A DNA stretch of 64,000 nt from an uncultured Bacteroides sp. (GCA_900755095.1 CAAEFE010000122.1:79714-143713); one strand, 5' to 3'. Shown: positions 8,985 to 18,200, counted from the stretch's first letter. The notes: generated by a model from the letters alone, not told the origin. Numbers and translations are program-made.

Positions 8985-10553
8985 TTATTCCACTTCAACC
9001 GCAGTCAATACATTCACGCCATACTTTCCATCCTTAGAAATCCACCAGTCCGTATCCCCATTGGCACAATGGATGGCATAACGAGGATTATATCTGAGTC
9101 TCTCCGATCCGTCCGGTATCCACAGACCTAACTTATAAGTTCCGGCAGTCAGCGAGGCGGGAAGTTCAAGAGATACATCCACTGTATGCGTCAGCGAAGT
9201 ATAGGTAGAATCCTTTGGTTCGAACGGTTGCCAGTTCTTTGGATTGGCATCGGCCGGAAATTCCGTAACCTCTCCTGCATCATCAATCAATACGAAATAA
9301 ACAGGATGCTCACCAAATACGGTGGCAAAACCTCTGTTCTTCAAGCTCAGTTTCAAGACGTTCTCCTTTCCACTCACGAATTTGGAAGGAAGCTGAAGTG
9401 ATTGCAGCTCAATCCGGTAACCCAGATGATCGCGTATATAATCGAACACATTGCGTTTTACCTTCGTTCCGTCTTTCTTCCGGAAGTAGCTGTCGGACAC
9501 CGGCATGTGATGCTGGAGGAGGGAGTCTTCCGTTATCATCGTTTTCTTCCAGACCACCATAGAGTATTCGGGCGGATTATTCTCGTCGAACCGCTTGTTG
9601 GGATGTTGCTCCTTATAGTTATGTATGATGCTTAGTGAAGTATAATGCTGGAGGAATAAACGTCTTGCCACTTGCAGACCGTCAATAATCCATCCGGCAG
9701 AAGGACTGTCCGGATCAGCGCCCACACTCCAGAATCCCCAGGGCAGTTCACCGTCTACCACGAGGTAAGGAGATTCCGCCACTATCTGATCGAACTTCGG
9801 TGTCCCTTCGTGCATATCGGCATCCCATCTGTCGGGACGTATGACAATGAAGTCATCATGGAAAGAAAGTCTCTTATAAAGTTCCGGTTTATCTTTCAGC
9901 AGATTCTTAAATTCCGGGAGTCTGACTTGTACATTTCTCCCCGCAGGAACCACAGAAAGCAGTTTTTCCAATACGGCAGCTTTTGTTTCTTTCGAGTTTT
10001 CCAGTCCCTGAACCGAACTGTGCCATTCGCCCCACGCACCAATCATTCCGGCTTGTACGACTAGAATCAGATCTTTATTTTTCTCCAGGAAAGGTTTTAA
10101 TTGATCCAAGTGCGCCAGTATCTGTTCGCCGGTAGGACCGACAGGCGACCGTCCCATAAAATCGCGTTCGTAGGCAAAGCGCAATACGGCCTTTTTTCCT
10201 TGCTTTTGCAGTTCATCAAAATATGCCTGCATGGTCCGGAAGTTTTCTTCAGACAGTTCTTTATCTATTAAATAAGTCAGATAAAAGTAGCTCTGTGAGA
10301 GTGAAACACTATCTGCTATATACTTAGCAGACAATTCATTCAGTTCTTTGGTAGGAGTGTCCTTTTCGTACAGCACATCCACCGCAGTTTCCAACCGGAA
10401 TCCTCTTCCCGGGTTGTATAATCCATTTTCTCCCTGCGGGTCATCTACACAGATTCCACGAAACTCCAGCGTTCGTTGACTATGACCGCATCCGCCTGCC
10501 AATAAAGCAAAGAGTGCAACTATCATGCTGCTACCTATCCAATTCCTTCTCAT
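8985..10553 (-). CDS. DUF4832/DUF4874-type secreted lipoprotein
   Basis: Predicted surface or periplasmic lipoprotein (522 aa) of the DUF4874 plus DUF4832 architecture, a (beta/alpha)8-barrel-like region followed by a beta-sandwich. I know of no firmly assigned activity. The start at 10553 gives the lipoprotein signal MRRNWIGSSMIVALFALLAGGC. A Met further upstream (10601) is rejected because the likely -7 box (TACATTTG at 10583-10576) lies downstream of it. Visible family marks are NPGRGFRLE near residue 50, KKAVLRFAYERDFMG, and GMIGAWGEWHSS near 180, which resembles the barrel-strand acidic motifs of glycosidases. The C-terminal region has LSLKNRGFATVFGEHPVYFVLID. The gene is divergent from the DUF2264 gene, and the shared 120-bp region contains the repeated regulon motif. 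Confidence 0.75.
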   Translation of the reverse strand: MRRNWIGSSMIVALFALLAGGCGHSQRTLEFRGICVDDPQGENGLYNPGRGFRLETAVDVLYEKDTPTKELNELSAKYIADSVSLSQSYFYLTYLIDKELSEENFRTMQAYFDELQKQGKKAVLRFAYERDFMGRSPVGPTGEQILAHLDQLKPFLEKNKDLILVVQAGMIGAWGEWHSSVQGLENSKETKAAVLEKLLSVVPAGRNVQVRLPEFKNLLKDKPELYKRLSFHDDFIVIRPDRWDADMHEGTPKFDQIVAESPYLVVDGELPWGFWSVGADPDSPSAGWIIDGLQVARRLFLQHYTSLSIIHNYKEQHPNKRFDENNPPEYSMVVWKKTMITEDSLLQHHMPVSDSYFRKKDGTKVKRNVFDYIRDHLGYRIELQSLQLPSKFVSGKENVLKLSLKNRGFATVFGEHPVYFVLIDDAGEVTEFPADANPKNWQPFEPKDSTYTSLTHTVDVSLELPASLTAGTYKLGLWIPDGSERLRYNPRYAIHCANGDTDWWISKDGKYGVNVLTAVEVE

Positions 10554-10575
10554 AGTAATAATTTTGTTTACCGGA

Positions 10576-10601
10576 CAAATGTATAACAATTCCGATGACA
10601 A
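10576..10601 (-). promoter_or_regulatory. Putative promoter of the DUF4832 gene
   Basis: Minus-strand -7 box TACATTTG at 10583-10576 leaves a leader of about 16 nt before the start codon. The minus-strand sequence AAATAATGCTTGTC just upstream matches the 3' half of the regulon motif found at four plus-strand promoters, but its TTG is only 15 bp from the -7 box instead of 20. Confidence 0.5.
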
Positions 10602-10631
10602 GCATTATTTACTGGACATTTTGTATAAGAA

Positions 10632-10716
10632 AGTATCAGTATCGGATAAATAACGCAAAAGTATTAGTTAATGCTAAGATTGTATTTGCCCTGCTATCGG
10701 AATAATTCTACCTTTG
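10632..10716 (+). promoter_or_regulatory. Regulon promoter 1 with duplicated upstream motif (DUF2264 gene)
   Basis: -7 box TACCTTTG at 10709-10716 and -33 TTG at 10686-10688 are separated by 20 bp. The regulon motif starts AGTATTAG at 10660, exactly 57 bp counted through the last G of the -7 box. A second related copy (AGTATCAGTATCGGATAAA) begins at 10632, 28 bp further upstream, in the divergent region shared with the DUF4832 gene. Confidence 0.8.
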
Positions 10717-10775
10717 CCATACGCTTCGGCTATGGCTCCTTAGCTGAAGATTTAATCTTAAAAATAAGGCAATAC

Positions 10776-12023
10776 ATGAAAAGACTTCATTGGATCTTAC
10801 TATTAATGATTCTGCTGATCCCGACAGAAAGTATCAGCGCCAAAAAGAAAACAGAGAAAAGCGACAGAGAAATCTGGTGCGACGTAATGTACCGGATGGC
10901 TGCTCCTGTATTGAGCAATATGAGCGAAGGCCTGCTGAAACAGAATATGCTCGTAGAATTAAGTCCGACATGGGACGGACGCGACAAGAACGTCACTTAT
11001 ATGGAATGCTTCGGGCGTCTGATGGCGGGACTGGCACCGTGGCTGTCATTGCCCGATGATGAAACTCCGGAAGGACTCCAACGCAAACAACTGCGGGAAT
11101 GGGCATTGAAAAGCTATGCTAACGCGGTAGATCCCGCTTCCCCCGATTATCTGTTATGGCGTCAGGAGAATCAGACCTTGGTGGATGCCGCCTTCCTGGC
11201 AGAAAGTTTCCTGAGAAGTTATGATGCCTTATGGATGCCATTGGACAGTATCACCAAGCAGCGGTATATCGCCGAATTTACGGATCTCAGACGGGTCGAT
11301 CCTTCCTATAGCAACTGGCTGTTGTTCAGCGCCACCGTAGAATCCTTCCTTCGGAAAGCTGGCGCGCCCAGTGACACTTACCGCATCAGTTCCTCTCTGC
11401 GCAAGATAGAAGAATGGTACGTAGGTGACGGCTGGTATTCGGACGGCCCTCGTTTCGCATTCGACTATTACAATAGTTTCGTCATACATCCTATGTATAT
11501 AGAAGCACTGGAGGTAATCACCGAAGCCGGCAAACGTGAAAAGATAGGAAATATGCCCGGCTGCAACTTCCATGAAGCGATCAGACGTGCCCAACGATTC
11601 GGAGTAATCCTCGAACGCCTCATCTCTCCGGAAGGTACGCTGCCTGTTTTCGGACGTTCTATCACTTACCGTACCGGGTCTTTGCAGACATTAGCCCTGC
11701 TTGCGTGGCGCAACTGGCTTCCCGAAGAATTATCAAACGGACAGGTCCGCACAGCCATGACGGCTGTCATCCAACGTATGTTCGGGGACGGCCGCAACTT
11801 CAATACAGCAGGTTTTCTGACACTGGGATTCAACGGTTCCCAGCCCGGTATTTCCGATTATTACACTAATAACGGCAGCTTGTATATGGCATCGCTTGCT
11901 TTCCTCCCGTTAGGTCTGTCTACTGATGATCCCTTCTGGACGGATGATTCACAATCCTGGACTTCGAAAAAAGCATGGGAAGGAGAAGAGTTTCCGAAAG
12001 ATCATTCTTATCATAAAGAATAA
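10776..12023 (+). CDS. DUF2264-family secreted protein (possible (alpha/alpha)6 glycosidase)
   Basis: Secreted 415-aa protein with signal peptide MKRLHWILLLMILLIPTESISA. The start at 10776 is set by that signal and by the promoter at 10686-10716; an earlier in-frame Met at 10671 would precede the promoter. Family marks of DUF2264 include WDGRDKNVTYMECFGRLMAGLAPWL, SNWLLFSATVESFL, IEEWYVGDGWYSDGPRFAFDYYNSFVIHP split over residues 205-235, and FGRSITYRTGSLQTLALLAW. From memory this family overlaps CAZy GH154, where beta-glucuronidase activity has been reported; that assignment is recall and not seen here. The fold is probably an all-helical toroid. It belongs to the shared-motif regulon and sits between the DUF4832 and phosphodiesterase genes. 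Confidence 0.78.
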   Translation: MKRLHWILLLMILLIPTESISAKKKTEKSDREIWCDVMYRMAAPVLSNMSEGLLKQNMLVELSPTWDGRDKNVTYMECFGRLMAGLAPWLSLPDDETPEGLQRKQLREWALKSYANAVDPASPDYLLWRQENQTLVDAAFLAESFLRSYDALWMPLDSITKQRYIAEFTDLRRVDPSYSNWLLFSATVESFLRKAGAPSDTYRISSSLRKIEEWYVGDGWYSDGPRFAFDYYNSFVIHPMYIEALEVITEAGKREKIGNMPGCNFHEAIRRAQRFGVILERLISPEGTLPVFGRSITYRTGSLQTLALLAWRNWLPEELSNGQVRTAMTAVIQRMFGDGRNFNTAGFLTLGFNGSQPGISDYYTNNGSLYMASLAFLPLGLSTDDPFWTDDSQSWTSKKAWEGEEFPKDHSYHKE

Positions 12024-12043
12024 GTGAGAATCAGCGTCTTATA

Positions 12044-12070
12044 ATAGTTTCCAGTCGCACTGGAAACTAT
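12044..12070 (+). terminator. Hairpin after the DUF2264 gene
   Basis: A perfect 12-bp stem (ATAGTTTCCAGT with ACTGGAAACTAT) closes a CGC loop 20 bp after the stop. There is no strong T run. The right arm is partly repeated 23 bp downstream (CCGGAAACTG), so this may be a terminator or a relative of the 22-bp arrays. Confidence 0.5.
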
Positions 12071-12110
12071 TGTCCATTCACACCGGAAACTGTTTTATCA
12101 CAGCCAGCTC

Positions 12111-12141
12111 TTGACTTTTCCTTTTTTATTTTGTATCTTTG
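12111..12141 (+). promoter_or_regulatory. Strong promoter of a small transcript
   Basis: -33 TTG at 12111-12113 and -7 TATCTTTG at 12134-12141 are separated by exactly 20 bp. No gene of normal length follows, only a terminator about 100 bp later. Confidence 0.7.
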
Positions 12142-12147
12142 AAGGTA

Positions 12148-12275
12148 GCAAAAAGAAGAAAAGCAATATGAAACGTATAAAATATAAGACATAACAGCAG
12201 CCAATAAGGCATCTGTTTCCATCTATAAAGGAATGGAAAAGGGAGAGAATCAGCACTGATTTTCTCCCTTTTTGT
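12148..12275 (+). ncRNA. Candidate small RNA or leader-peptide transcript
   Basis: A near-consensus promoter predicts a start near 12148. A rho-independent terminator (AAAGGGAGA and TCTCCCTTT, with inner AATCAG and CTGATT pairing, then TTTTTG) ends the transcript near 12275, giving about 128 nt. Inside it, ATG at 12168 opens an 8-codon frame (MKRIKYKT). It could be a standalone sRNA, a tiny peptide gene or an attenuated leader; the next gene has its own promoter 340 bp later, which favours a standalone unit. No known RNA family is recognised. Confidence 0.5.
12238..12275 (+). terminator. Rho-independent terminator of the small transcript
   Basis: Arms 12238-12253 and 12256-12271 pair over 16 positions with one mismatch around a 2-nt gap, followed by TTTG and T-rich sequence. 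Confidence 0.8.
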
Positions 12276-12314
12276 TTATATAATTCCAAGGTTACTCAGA
12301 AATTTCCCAAAAAT

Positions 12315-12402
12315 AGTTTTTAATAAACTTGGATACCGTTTATAATAAACCCTTCAACTATTTATTAAAAACACTCAAACGGTTTATTATAAAACTGTAA
12401 GG
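12315..12402. repeat. 22-bp tandem palindromic array A (4 units)
   Basis: Units begin at 12315, 12337, 12359 and 12381, each exactly 22 bp. The common core is GTTTATNATAAAC, a near-perfect palindrome. Flanking bases of each unit also agree in part (units 2 and 3 end CAAC or AAAC). Units are contiguous, with no unique spacers, so this is not CRISPR. It lies between the small-RNA terminator and the phosphodiesterase promoter. Function unknown. Confidence 0.8.
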
Positions 12403-12554
12403 ATATTATCGCAGTCAAGCTGAAAGGATATTCATATTTGAGCAGAATAATCATTAAAACGGTCAATATTATAGACAAATAATCAAGGATAGAATTTGAC
12501 AACCAAAGAATCAATGCCAGGCAAAAGACAGAAATTCAAAAGAAATACCATAAA

Positions 12555-12611
12555 AGTATTAGTATCTGCTAATATTATATTTGTCTCCCCCTCAAAATAA
12601 TCCTACCTTTG
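12555..12611 (+). promoter_or_regulatory. Regulon promoter 2 (phosphodiesterase gene)
   Basis: AGTATTAGTAT begins the upstream motif at 12555, followed by TAATATTATATTTGTC. -33 TTG is at 12581-12583 and -7 TACCTTTG at 12604-12611, a 20-bp gap. The total motif-to-box distance is 57 bp, identical to the other three regulon promoters. Confidence 0.85.
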
Positions 12612-12677
12612 CTCATCATTAGTTATGCCCTTTGATTAGATAACGAATAAAACATTAACCATATAAATAACAATATC

Positions 12678-13595
12678 ATGAATAAACAAACCTTTTTAAC
12701 ACTACTTGCTACATTCGCACTCCTCTTCAGTTTCACTTTCTCCTGCCATGCCAAAGGAAAAGACAAAGCTAAACATGTTGTTTTCATCGGTTTGGACGGC
12801 TGGGGAGCCTACAGCCTTCCCAAAGCAGATATGCCGAACGTAAAGAAACTGATGGAGGACGGAGCTTACACACTGAAAAAGCGTTCTGCCCTCCCCTCTT
12901 CCAGTGCCATCAACTGGGCATCCATGTTCATGGGAGCGGGACCGGAACTTCACGGATACACCGAATGGGGATCTAAAACACCGGAACTTCCCTCACGTGT
13001 ATTAAATAAGAATGGTATCTTCCCTACTGTTTTCCAATTACTGCGCGATGCCCGCCCGGAAGCGGAAATCGGCTGCCTGTATGAATGGGAAGGAATTAAA
13101 TATTTAGTAGATACGCTGTCTTTAAGTTATCACTATCATGTTGCCGACTGCAACAAGACTCCGAAAGAACTGGGCAATATGGCTTCTTCTTATATTAAGG
13201 AGAAACACCCCGCTCTTGTTGCCATCTGCTACGACGGCCCCGACCACACCGGACACACTGCCGGACACGACACACCGGAATATTATGAGAAACTTAAAGA
13301 ACTGGATGTGTATGTCGGCCAAATCGTTCAGGCGGTAAAAGACGCGGGAATGCTGGATGATACCATTTTTATATTAACTTCCGACCATGGAGGTATCGAT
13401 AAAGGTCATGGCGGAAAAACAATGCAAGAAATGGAAACTGCTTTCATCATATCCGGCAAGAATATTAAGAAAGGACTCCGGTTTGACGATGTAAGCATGA
13501 TGCAATACGATGTGGCGTCCACTATCGCCCGCATCTTTCATTTAGAACAACCACAAGTTTGGATAGGTAGACCCATGGAGATTGTTTTCAAATAA
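12678..13595 (+). CDS. Secreted type I phosphodiesterase/nucleotide pyrophosphatase-like enzyme
   Basis: Alkaline-phosphatase-superfamily hydrolase (305 aa), probably cleaving a phosphodiester or phosphate ester outside the cytoplasm. The signal peptide is MNKQTFLTLLATFALLFSFTFSCHA; a lipoprotein-type cleavage at FSC is also possible. Metal-site motifs in family order are D40 in VVFIGLDGWG, the nucleophile region ALPSSSAINWASMFMGAGP (Ser 74-76), D189 and H193 in YDGPDHTGHTAGH, D236-H237 in TSDHGGIDKGHGG, and H244. It is shorter than full-length NPPs, so substrate-specificity loops are reduced. It is monocistronic, with its own regulon promoter upstream and a strong terminator downstream. Its presence in a glycan regulon suggests a phosphate-bearing substrate, which is inference. 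Confidence 0.83.
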   Translation: MNKQTFLTLLATFALLFSFTFSCHAKGKDKAKHVVFIGLDGWGAYSLPKADMPNVKKLMEDGAYTLKKRSALPSSSAINWASMFMGAGPELHGYTEWGSKTPELPSRVLNKNGIFPTVFQLLRDARPEAEIGCLYEWEGIKYLVDTLSLSYHYHVADCNKTPKELGNMASSYIKEKHPALVAICYDGPDHTGHTAGHDTPEYYEKLKELDVYVGQIVQAVKDAGMLDDTIFILTSDHGGIDKGHGGKTMQEMETAFIISGKNIKKGLRFDDVSMMQYDVASTIARIFHLEQPQVWIGRPMEIVFK

Positions 13596-13622
13596 TCATT
13601 CAGGATGATTAATAGGATGGGA

Positions 13623-13655
13623 AAAGGAGAAGCTAGTTGTTTTAGCTTCTCCTTT
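13623..13655. terminator. Bidirectional terminator (13-bp perfect stem)
   Basis: AAAGGAGAAGCTA pairs perfectly with TAGCTTCTCCTTT across a 7-nt loop. A and T runs on either side let it end both the phosphodiesterase transcript and the convergent ATPase transcript. Confidence 0.85.
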
Positions 13656-13709
13656 GTAATTTATCTTTTAAGACTTATGATACAGACTGCATAAATACTG
13701 CACCCACCC

Positions 13710-14921
13710 TTACTTCCAACGAAGCAAAAACTTACGAACGGGCACCTGCTCGATGCCTTGATAGGAAACTCCTTCCACTTCATCCATGGTAACAACTATC
13801 TTGGGATAGTTATCCTGAATCGCCAACAGATTGCCAAACTCCCGTTCATGCGTTTTGGGGTCTATAACTGAATATGCAACCTGAACATATAGCTTTTCCC
13901 CATTACGTTCGGCTACAAAATCAACTTCCTTATCGCCATCTCTGCCTATATACAGCGCGTATCCGCACACCAGCAAATGATGGCACACCACATTCTCCAG
14001 CACCTGTCCGATATCGGTCGCCCGGAAAGGACGAATCGCATTACGTATTCCTAAATCTTCAAAATAATATTTCTCTCCGATCTGGAATTGTTTCTTTCCC
14101 TGAATATCCATCGGACGGATTCTTCTTACAAAATAAGCACTATTCAAATAAGTAAGATATTCCAATATTGTTTTGGGCAACATATCTACCCTCTGTGATT
14201 TCAGATACTCACTTATTTTATTTGCTGAAAACAGATTCCCAATCGTGTCAGCCAAATAAACCGTCAGATCCTGCAATTGCCGTACATTCCTGATACTATA
14301 TCTATTCACCACATCTTTCAATATAATTGTATTATAGATATTTCTCAGATACTCCATTATAAGGTGCTCTTCAAAAGGCAAACTGGCAAGATAAGGAAGC
14401 CCGCCGAACCGGTAAAAACGGCTAAACGCTTCAACGGAATCCTCCAGTTTATGAAACTCCAAAAATTCGGTATAGGTCAGACCGTATACTTTAAATTCAA
14501 TATATCTACCACTCAGGAAAGTAGCCAGTTCACCCGAAAGCATGGTGGCATTACTTCCCGTACAATAGATGTCATAAGTGTTTTCCGCAAAGAAATGCCT
14601 CAGGGCCTTCTCAAAACCTTCAATATCTTGTATCTCATCAATAAACAGATAACACTTATCTTCCGCGCCCTTTCTTGTCGCAGACACATAATTTATCAAG
14701 TCGGCATAAGTTTTGATTTGATCAAACTCAAATAACTCCTTATTAATATAGATGATATCTGCTTCCGGAGAACCGTCACGAATGTCATCCATCAGTTGAA
14801 ACAACAGATAGCTCTTCCCCACACGCCTTTGCCCAACAATCACCTTTATCATCTGTGTATCGACAAAAGGCTTTATACGTTGTACATACAACTCTCTTTT
14901 ATAATATTCCGGCTTTCTCAT
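13710..14921 (-). CDS. AAA_14/DUF4143 ATP-binding protein
   Basis: Cytoplasmic P-loop ATPase (403 aa) of the AAA_14 plus DUF4143 family common in Bacteroidota; its cellular role is not established. Walker A is GQRRVGKS (residues 30-37) and Walker B is YLFIDEIQD (91-99, D96-E97). A sensor-like Asn follows in YCTGSNATMLSGELATFLSGRY. The C-terminal DUF4143 part carries FQIGEKYYFEDLGIRNAI and a nuclease-like GDKEVDFVAERNGEKLYVQVAY, whose D...E-x-K-like spacing resembles the restriction-endonuclease fold. The start at 14921 lies 3 bp from a 17-bp repeat that recurs at exact 40-bp intervals across the promoter, suggesting specific control. It interrupts the glycan regulon on the opposite strand and may be an unrelated insertion. 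Confidence 0.88.
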   Translation of the reverse strand: MRKPEYYKRELYVQRIKPFVDTQMIKVIVGQRRVGKSYLLFQLMDDIRDGSPEADIIYINKELFEFDQIKTYADLINYVSATRKGAEDKCYLFIDEIQDIEGFEKALRHFFAENTYDIYCTGSNATMLSGELATFLSGRYIEFKVYGLTYTEFLEFHKLEDSVEAFSRFYRFGGLPYLASLPFEEHLIMEYLRNIYNTIILKDVVNRYSIRNVRQLQDLTVYLADTIGNLFSANKISEYLKSQRVDMLPKTILEYLTYLNSAYFVRRIRPMDIQGKKQFQIGEKYYFEDLGIRNAIRPFRATDIGQVLENVVCHHLLVCGYALYIGRDGDKEVDFVAERNGEKLYVQVAYSVIDPKTHEREFGNLLAIQDNYPKIVVTMDEVEGVSYQGIEQVPVRKFLLRWK

Positions 14922-14923
14922 CT

Positions 14924-15020
14924 TTATTTCTTATAAGTAACAAATTTAGCAAATATAGCATTTTTATTTCTTATAAGTAACAAATTGGGCAGTTATAACG
15001 ATTTTATTTCTTATAAGTAA
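14924..15020 (-). repeat. Three 17-bp operator-like repeats at exact 40-bp spacing
   Basis: TTATTTCTTATAAGTAA occurs at 14924-14940, 14964-14980 and 15004-15020. The core TTNCTTATAAGNAA is palindromic. Copies 1 and 2 share a further CAAATT downstream. Copy 1 lies in the ATPase leader, copy 2 just upstream of its -7 box, and copy 3 upstream of the promoter, the arrangement expected of a cooperative operator or autoregulatory site. Confidence 0.85.
14950..14983 (-). promoter_or_regulatory. Promoter of the AAA_14 ATPase gene
   Basis: Minus-strand -7 box TATATTTG at 14957-14950, with a TTG at 14983-14981. The 23-bp gap is longer than usual, and repeat copy 2 fills it. Transcription would start near 14943, giving a leader of about 20 nt made up mostly of repeat copy 1. 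Confidence 0.6.
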
Positions 15021-15072
15021 TTCCTCCGCTTAAGAAAAACATTAATATATTTGTAATGCCACATTATAGAAA

Positions 15073-15129
15073 AGTATTAGAATGGGATAAAATAATACTT
15101 GTCTGCCATTACATTATCGCCTACTTTTG
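15073..15129 (+). promoter_or_regulatory. Regulon promoter 3 (susC-susD-GH30 operon)
   Basis: The motif begins AGTATTAGAATGGG at 15073 and continues TAAAATAATACTTGTC. -33 TTG is at 15099-15101 and -7 TACTTTTG at 15122-15129, 20 bp apart. The motif-to-box distance is 57 bp, as at the other regulon promoters. The leader to the susC start is about 70 nt. Confidence 0.87.
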
Positions 15130-15206
15130 CATCATCCAATTACTGATTGAGGTTTCCATGGAGCAATCAGCAGTTGAACAGAGTTTATAATCTAATACAA
15201 TAAATT

Positions 15207-18200
15207 ATGAGAAGAAAAATTCAATTTCTACTATTCCTTTTTCTCTGCTTGGTTAGTATTCCACTAACAGCACAGAACATTGAAGTAAAAGGGATAGTAA
15301 CAGAAGCAACGACAAACGCCCCCTTACCAGGAGTTACAGTAAAAGTAAAAGGGAAAGACACTGGTACAATTACAAGCATAGATGGTAAATATGCCGTTAA
15401 CGTCAATAAAGGCGATATTCTTGTATTCTCAACAGTAGGTATGAAAAGTATAGAGCGTACAATAACTTCAAACGCTCCAATCAATGTCAGTCTGGAAGAA
15501 GACAACGTAGCTCTTGAACAGGTTGTAGTCATCGGTTATGGTACAGTAAAGAAAAGCCATCTCTCCGGAGCAGTCAGTTCAGTAGGTACAAAAGAGTTGA
15601 ACGGCGCTGTCGCAACAAATGTGGGCACAGCTCTTCAAGGAAAAATTGCCGGTGTATCCGTAGCAAGTACAAGTGGTGACCCGAACGAAGGGATGACTAT
15701 CAACGTACGTGGTATCAGCTCTCTTTCAAATAATGATCCACTCTATGTCATCGATGGTTCCTTCGGAGACCTCAGCATGGTAGACCCGTCGGATATTGCT
15801 TCTATCGAAGTGTTGAAAGACGCTGCCGCTGCCGCTATCTATGGTTCTCGTGCTGCCGGTGGTGTAGTATTGGTGACTACGAAGAGCGGGCGCAAAGATA
15901 TGCCTACCAAACTTGATATAAACTTCTTCACAGGTTTCAGCCAGACTCCCAAAACGTTGAATGTCTTTAATGGTGAAGAATACAGCCGTTTCGCACGTTA
16001 TTATAATTTAGCAGCAGACGGTTATGGCACAGAAGTTGGTTCTGTTCCTTTTGTAGGTGCAGGTACAGACTGGCAAGACATTATGCTTCGTACTGCAATG
16101 ACTTACAAAGCCAACGCCAATATTAGCGGCGGTTCTAAAACTGCTTCATACAGTGCGTCCGCAAGCTATTTGAACAAAGAAGGTATTCTTCGCAACACCA
16201 GTCACGAATCATATAATATCCGTTTGAAAAGCGATTACTCTTTTCTGGATAATCGCCTGATTATCGGTGAATCGATGATAGTCCGCCTCTCTAAGGGTGA
16301 AGGTAACATTAATCAGGATACTATGGGTGAAATTTTGCGTTTCCCTTCAGTAGTTCCAGTCTTTGATCCGACAAACCCGACCGGTTGGGGAACTTCCGCA
16401 GACATCAATCTTCCGAATCCGTATGCATATTATAGTACGGTGAACAAAAACAATGAAAAAACTCAGATCTTCTTAAACGCTTATTTACAAGCTGAAGTTA
16501 TTAAAGGATTGAAATATAAACTGAACTTAGGACTTAGAAAGGACCACACCAAAAGCCGTACATATACGGGTGCCTACGACCTGGGAACTTATGGTAAAAA
16601 CGATGCCCCTGACCTGAGTGAAGGCTCTGCCGATTACGAATCATGGGTATTGGAGAATACATTGAACTATGATAAGATATTTGGCAAACATAATCTTTCC
16701 GCATTGGTCGGCTATTCTGCACAAAAAGACAAGAGCTACGGTCTGAACGGCAGCAATACAGATATCCCTGAGTTCATTGAGACAATGACGGGTAACGTTA
16801 AATCAATGACAGCCTCCAGCTCAATAAACGAATTGGCTTTGGTTTCGCTCTTCGGACGTATCATGTATTCTTACGATGACCGTTATCTGCTTTCTGCATC
16901 TATCCGCCGCGATGGTTCCTCACGTTTCAAGAAAGGACACCAGTTCGGTAGCTTCCCTTCAGCATCTATCGGATGGAACATCAACCGTGAGAAATTCTTC
17001 AAACCATTGGAAAATGTATTTGACCAATTTAAACTTCGCTTCAGCTACGGTAAACTAGGTAATCAGCAGATGGATAAATACTATCCTACCATCAGCGTAG
17101 TATCCGATGGCATGAATTACCTGCAAGGCAATAACATTTGGTTCGGTCAGTTGCCTAATGTAACCGCAGTATCCCCCAACGATCTGACTTGGGAAAGTAC
17201 AGAAACTTTCAATGCAGGTCTGGACCTGAGTCTGTTGAACGGCAAATTAACATTGACAGCCGATGCTTATGTAAAAAATACAAATGATGTATTACTTCCT
17301 GTCCCTTATGCTGCTTCTACCGGTATCAGCGGTCTGTCTATCCAGAACGCCGGCCAGGTACGTAACAAAGGATTCGAATTATCCATCAATTGGCGCAGTA
17401 CTATCGGTGACGACTTCAGCTACTATATCGGTGCAAATGCTACTACTGAAAAGAATGAAGTAACGAAGATTACTGCCGGTGGTAACAACATGGCTATTTC
17501 CGGTTACTCAGCTCACGGTGCCGGCGGACGCGGTATTAACAGATTTGAAGAAGGACACCCTATGTCATACTTCAACCTGATTGAAACTGACGGTATTTTC
17601 CGCACACAGGAAGAGATTGATAACTACAAGAATAAGGACGGCAAACAAATTCAGCCGGGCGCACAACCGGGTGACGTACGTTACAAAGACTGGAATGGTG
17701 ACGGTATTATTGATGAGAATGACCAACATGATGTAGGCAATCCGTTCCCTGATTTTACATTCGGTCTGCGCTTAGGCGGTGAATGGAAAGGATTCGACTT
17801 CGGTCTGTTCTTTGACGGCATGACAGGTAACAAAATATATAACTATCAGCGTTACTGCCTTGAATCGGGTAAGTTCAACGGCAACTACAGCACTAAGCTG
17901 GCTAACTCATGGAGACCGGATAATCAGAACACCGACATTCCTCGTTTCTCTAAAACAGACGGTACAGATAATGGATTGGCATATACCGACAGATGGCTGG
18001 AAGACGGCTCTTACTTCCGTCTGAAAACACTGGATATCGGCTATTCACTCCCGAAAAACTTGCTGAAGAAAGTAAAACTGGAAAATGTAAGAATTTACAC
18101 ATCAATGGAGAACCTCTTCACATTGAGTAAATATTCGGGCTATTCTCCCGACCTCGGAGAAAGCGGCAGTGTAGATATCGGCGCATCTTACAGCGTATTC

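Larger units (their letters stand above)
12024..12677. other. 654-bp intergenic region: hairpin, small-RNA-like unit, 22-bp array, promoter
   Basis: This gap holds, in order, a 12-bp-stem hairpin (12044-12070), a promoter-to-terminator unit of about 130 nt (12111-12275), a four-unit 22-bp tandem array (12315-12402) and the phosphodiesterase promoter (12555-12611). I see no convincing protein-coding frame. Only an 8-codon ORF (MKRIKYKT) occurs inside the small unit. Confidence 0.75.

Noticed and set aside
10671..10775. Longer N-terminus for the DUF2264 protein
   Set aside because: The regulon promoter (-7 box 10709-10716) lies inside this stretch, so it cannot be translated from that transcript.
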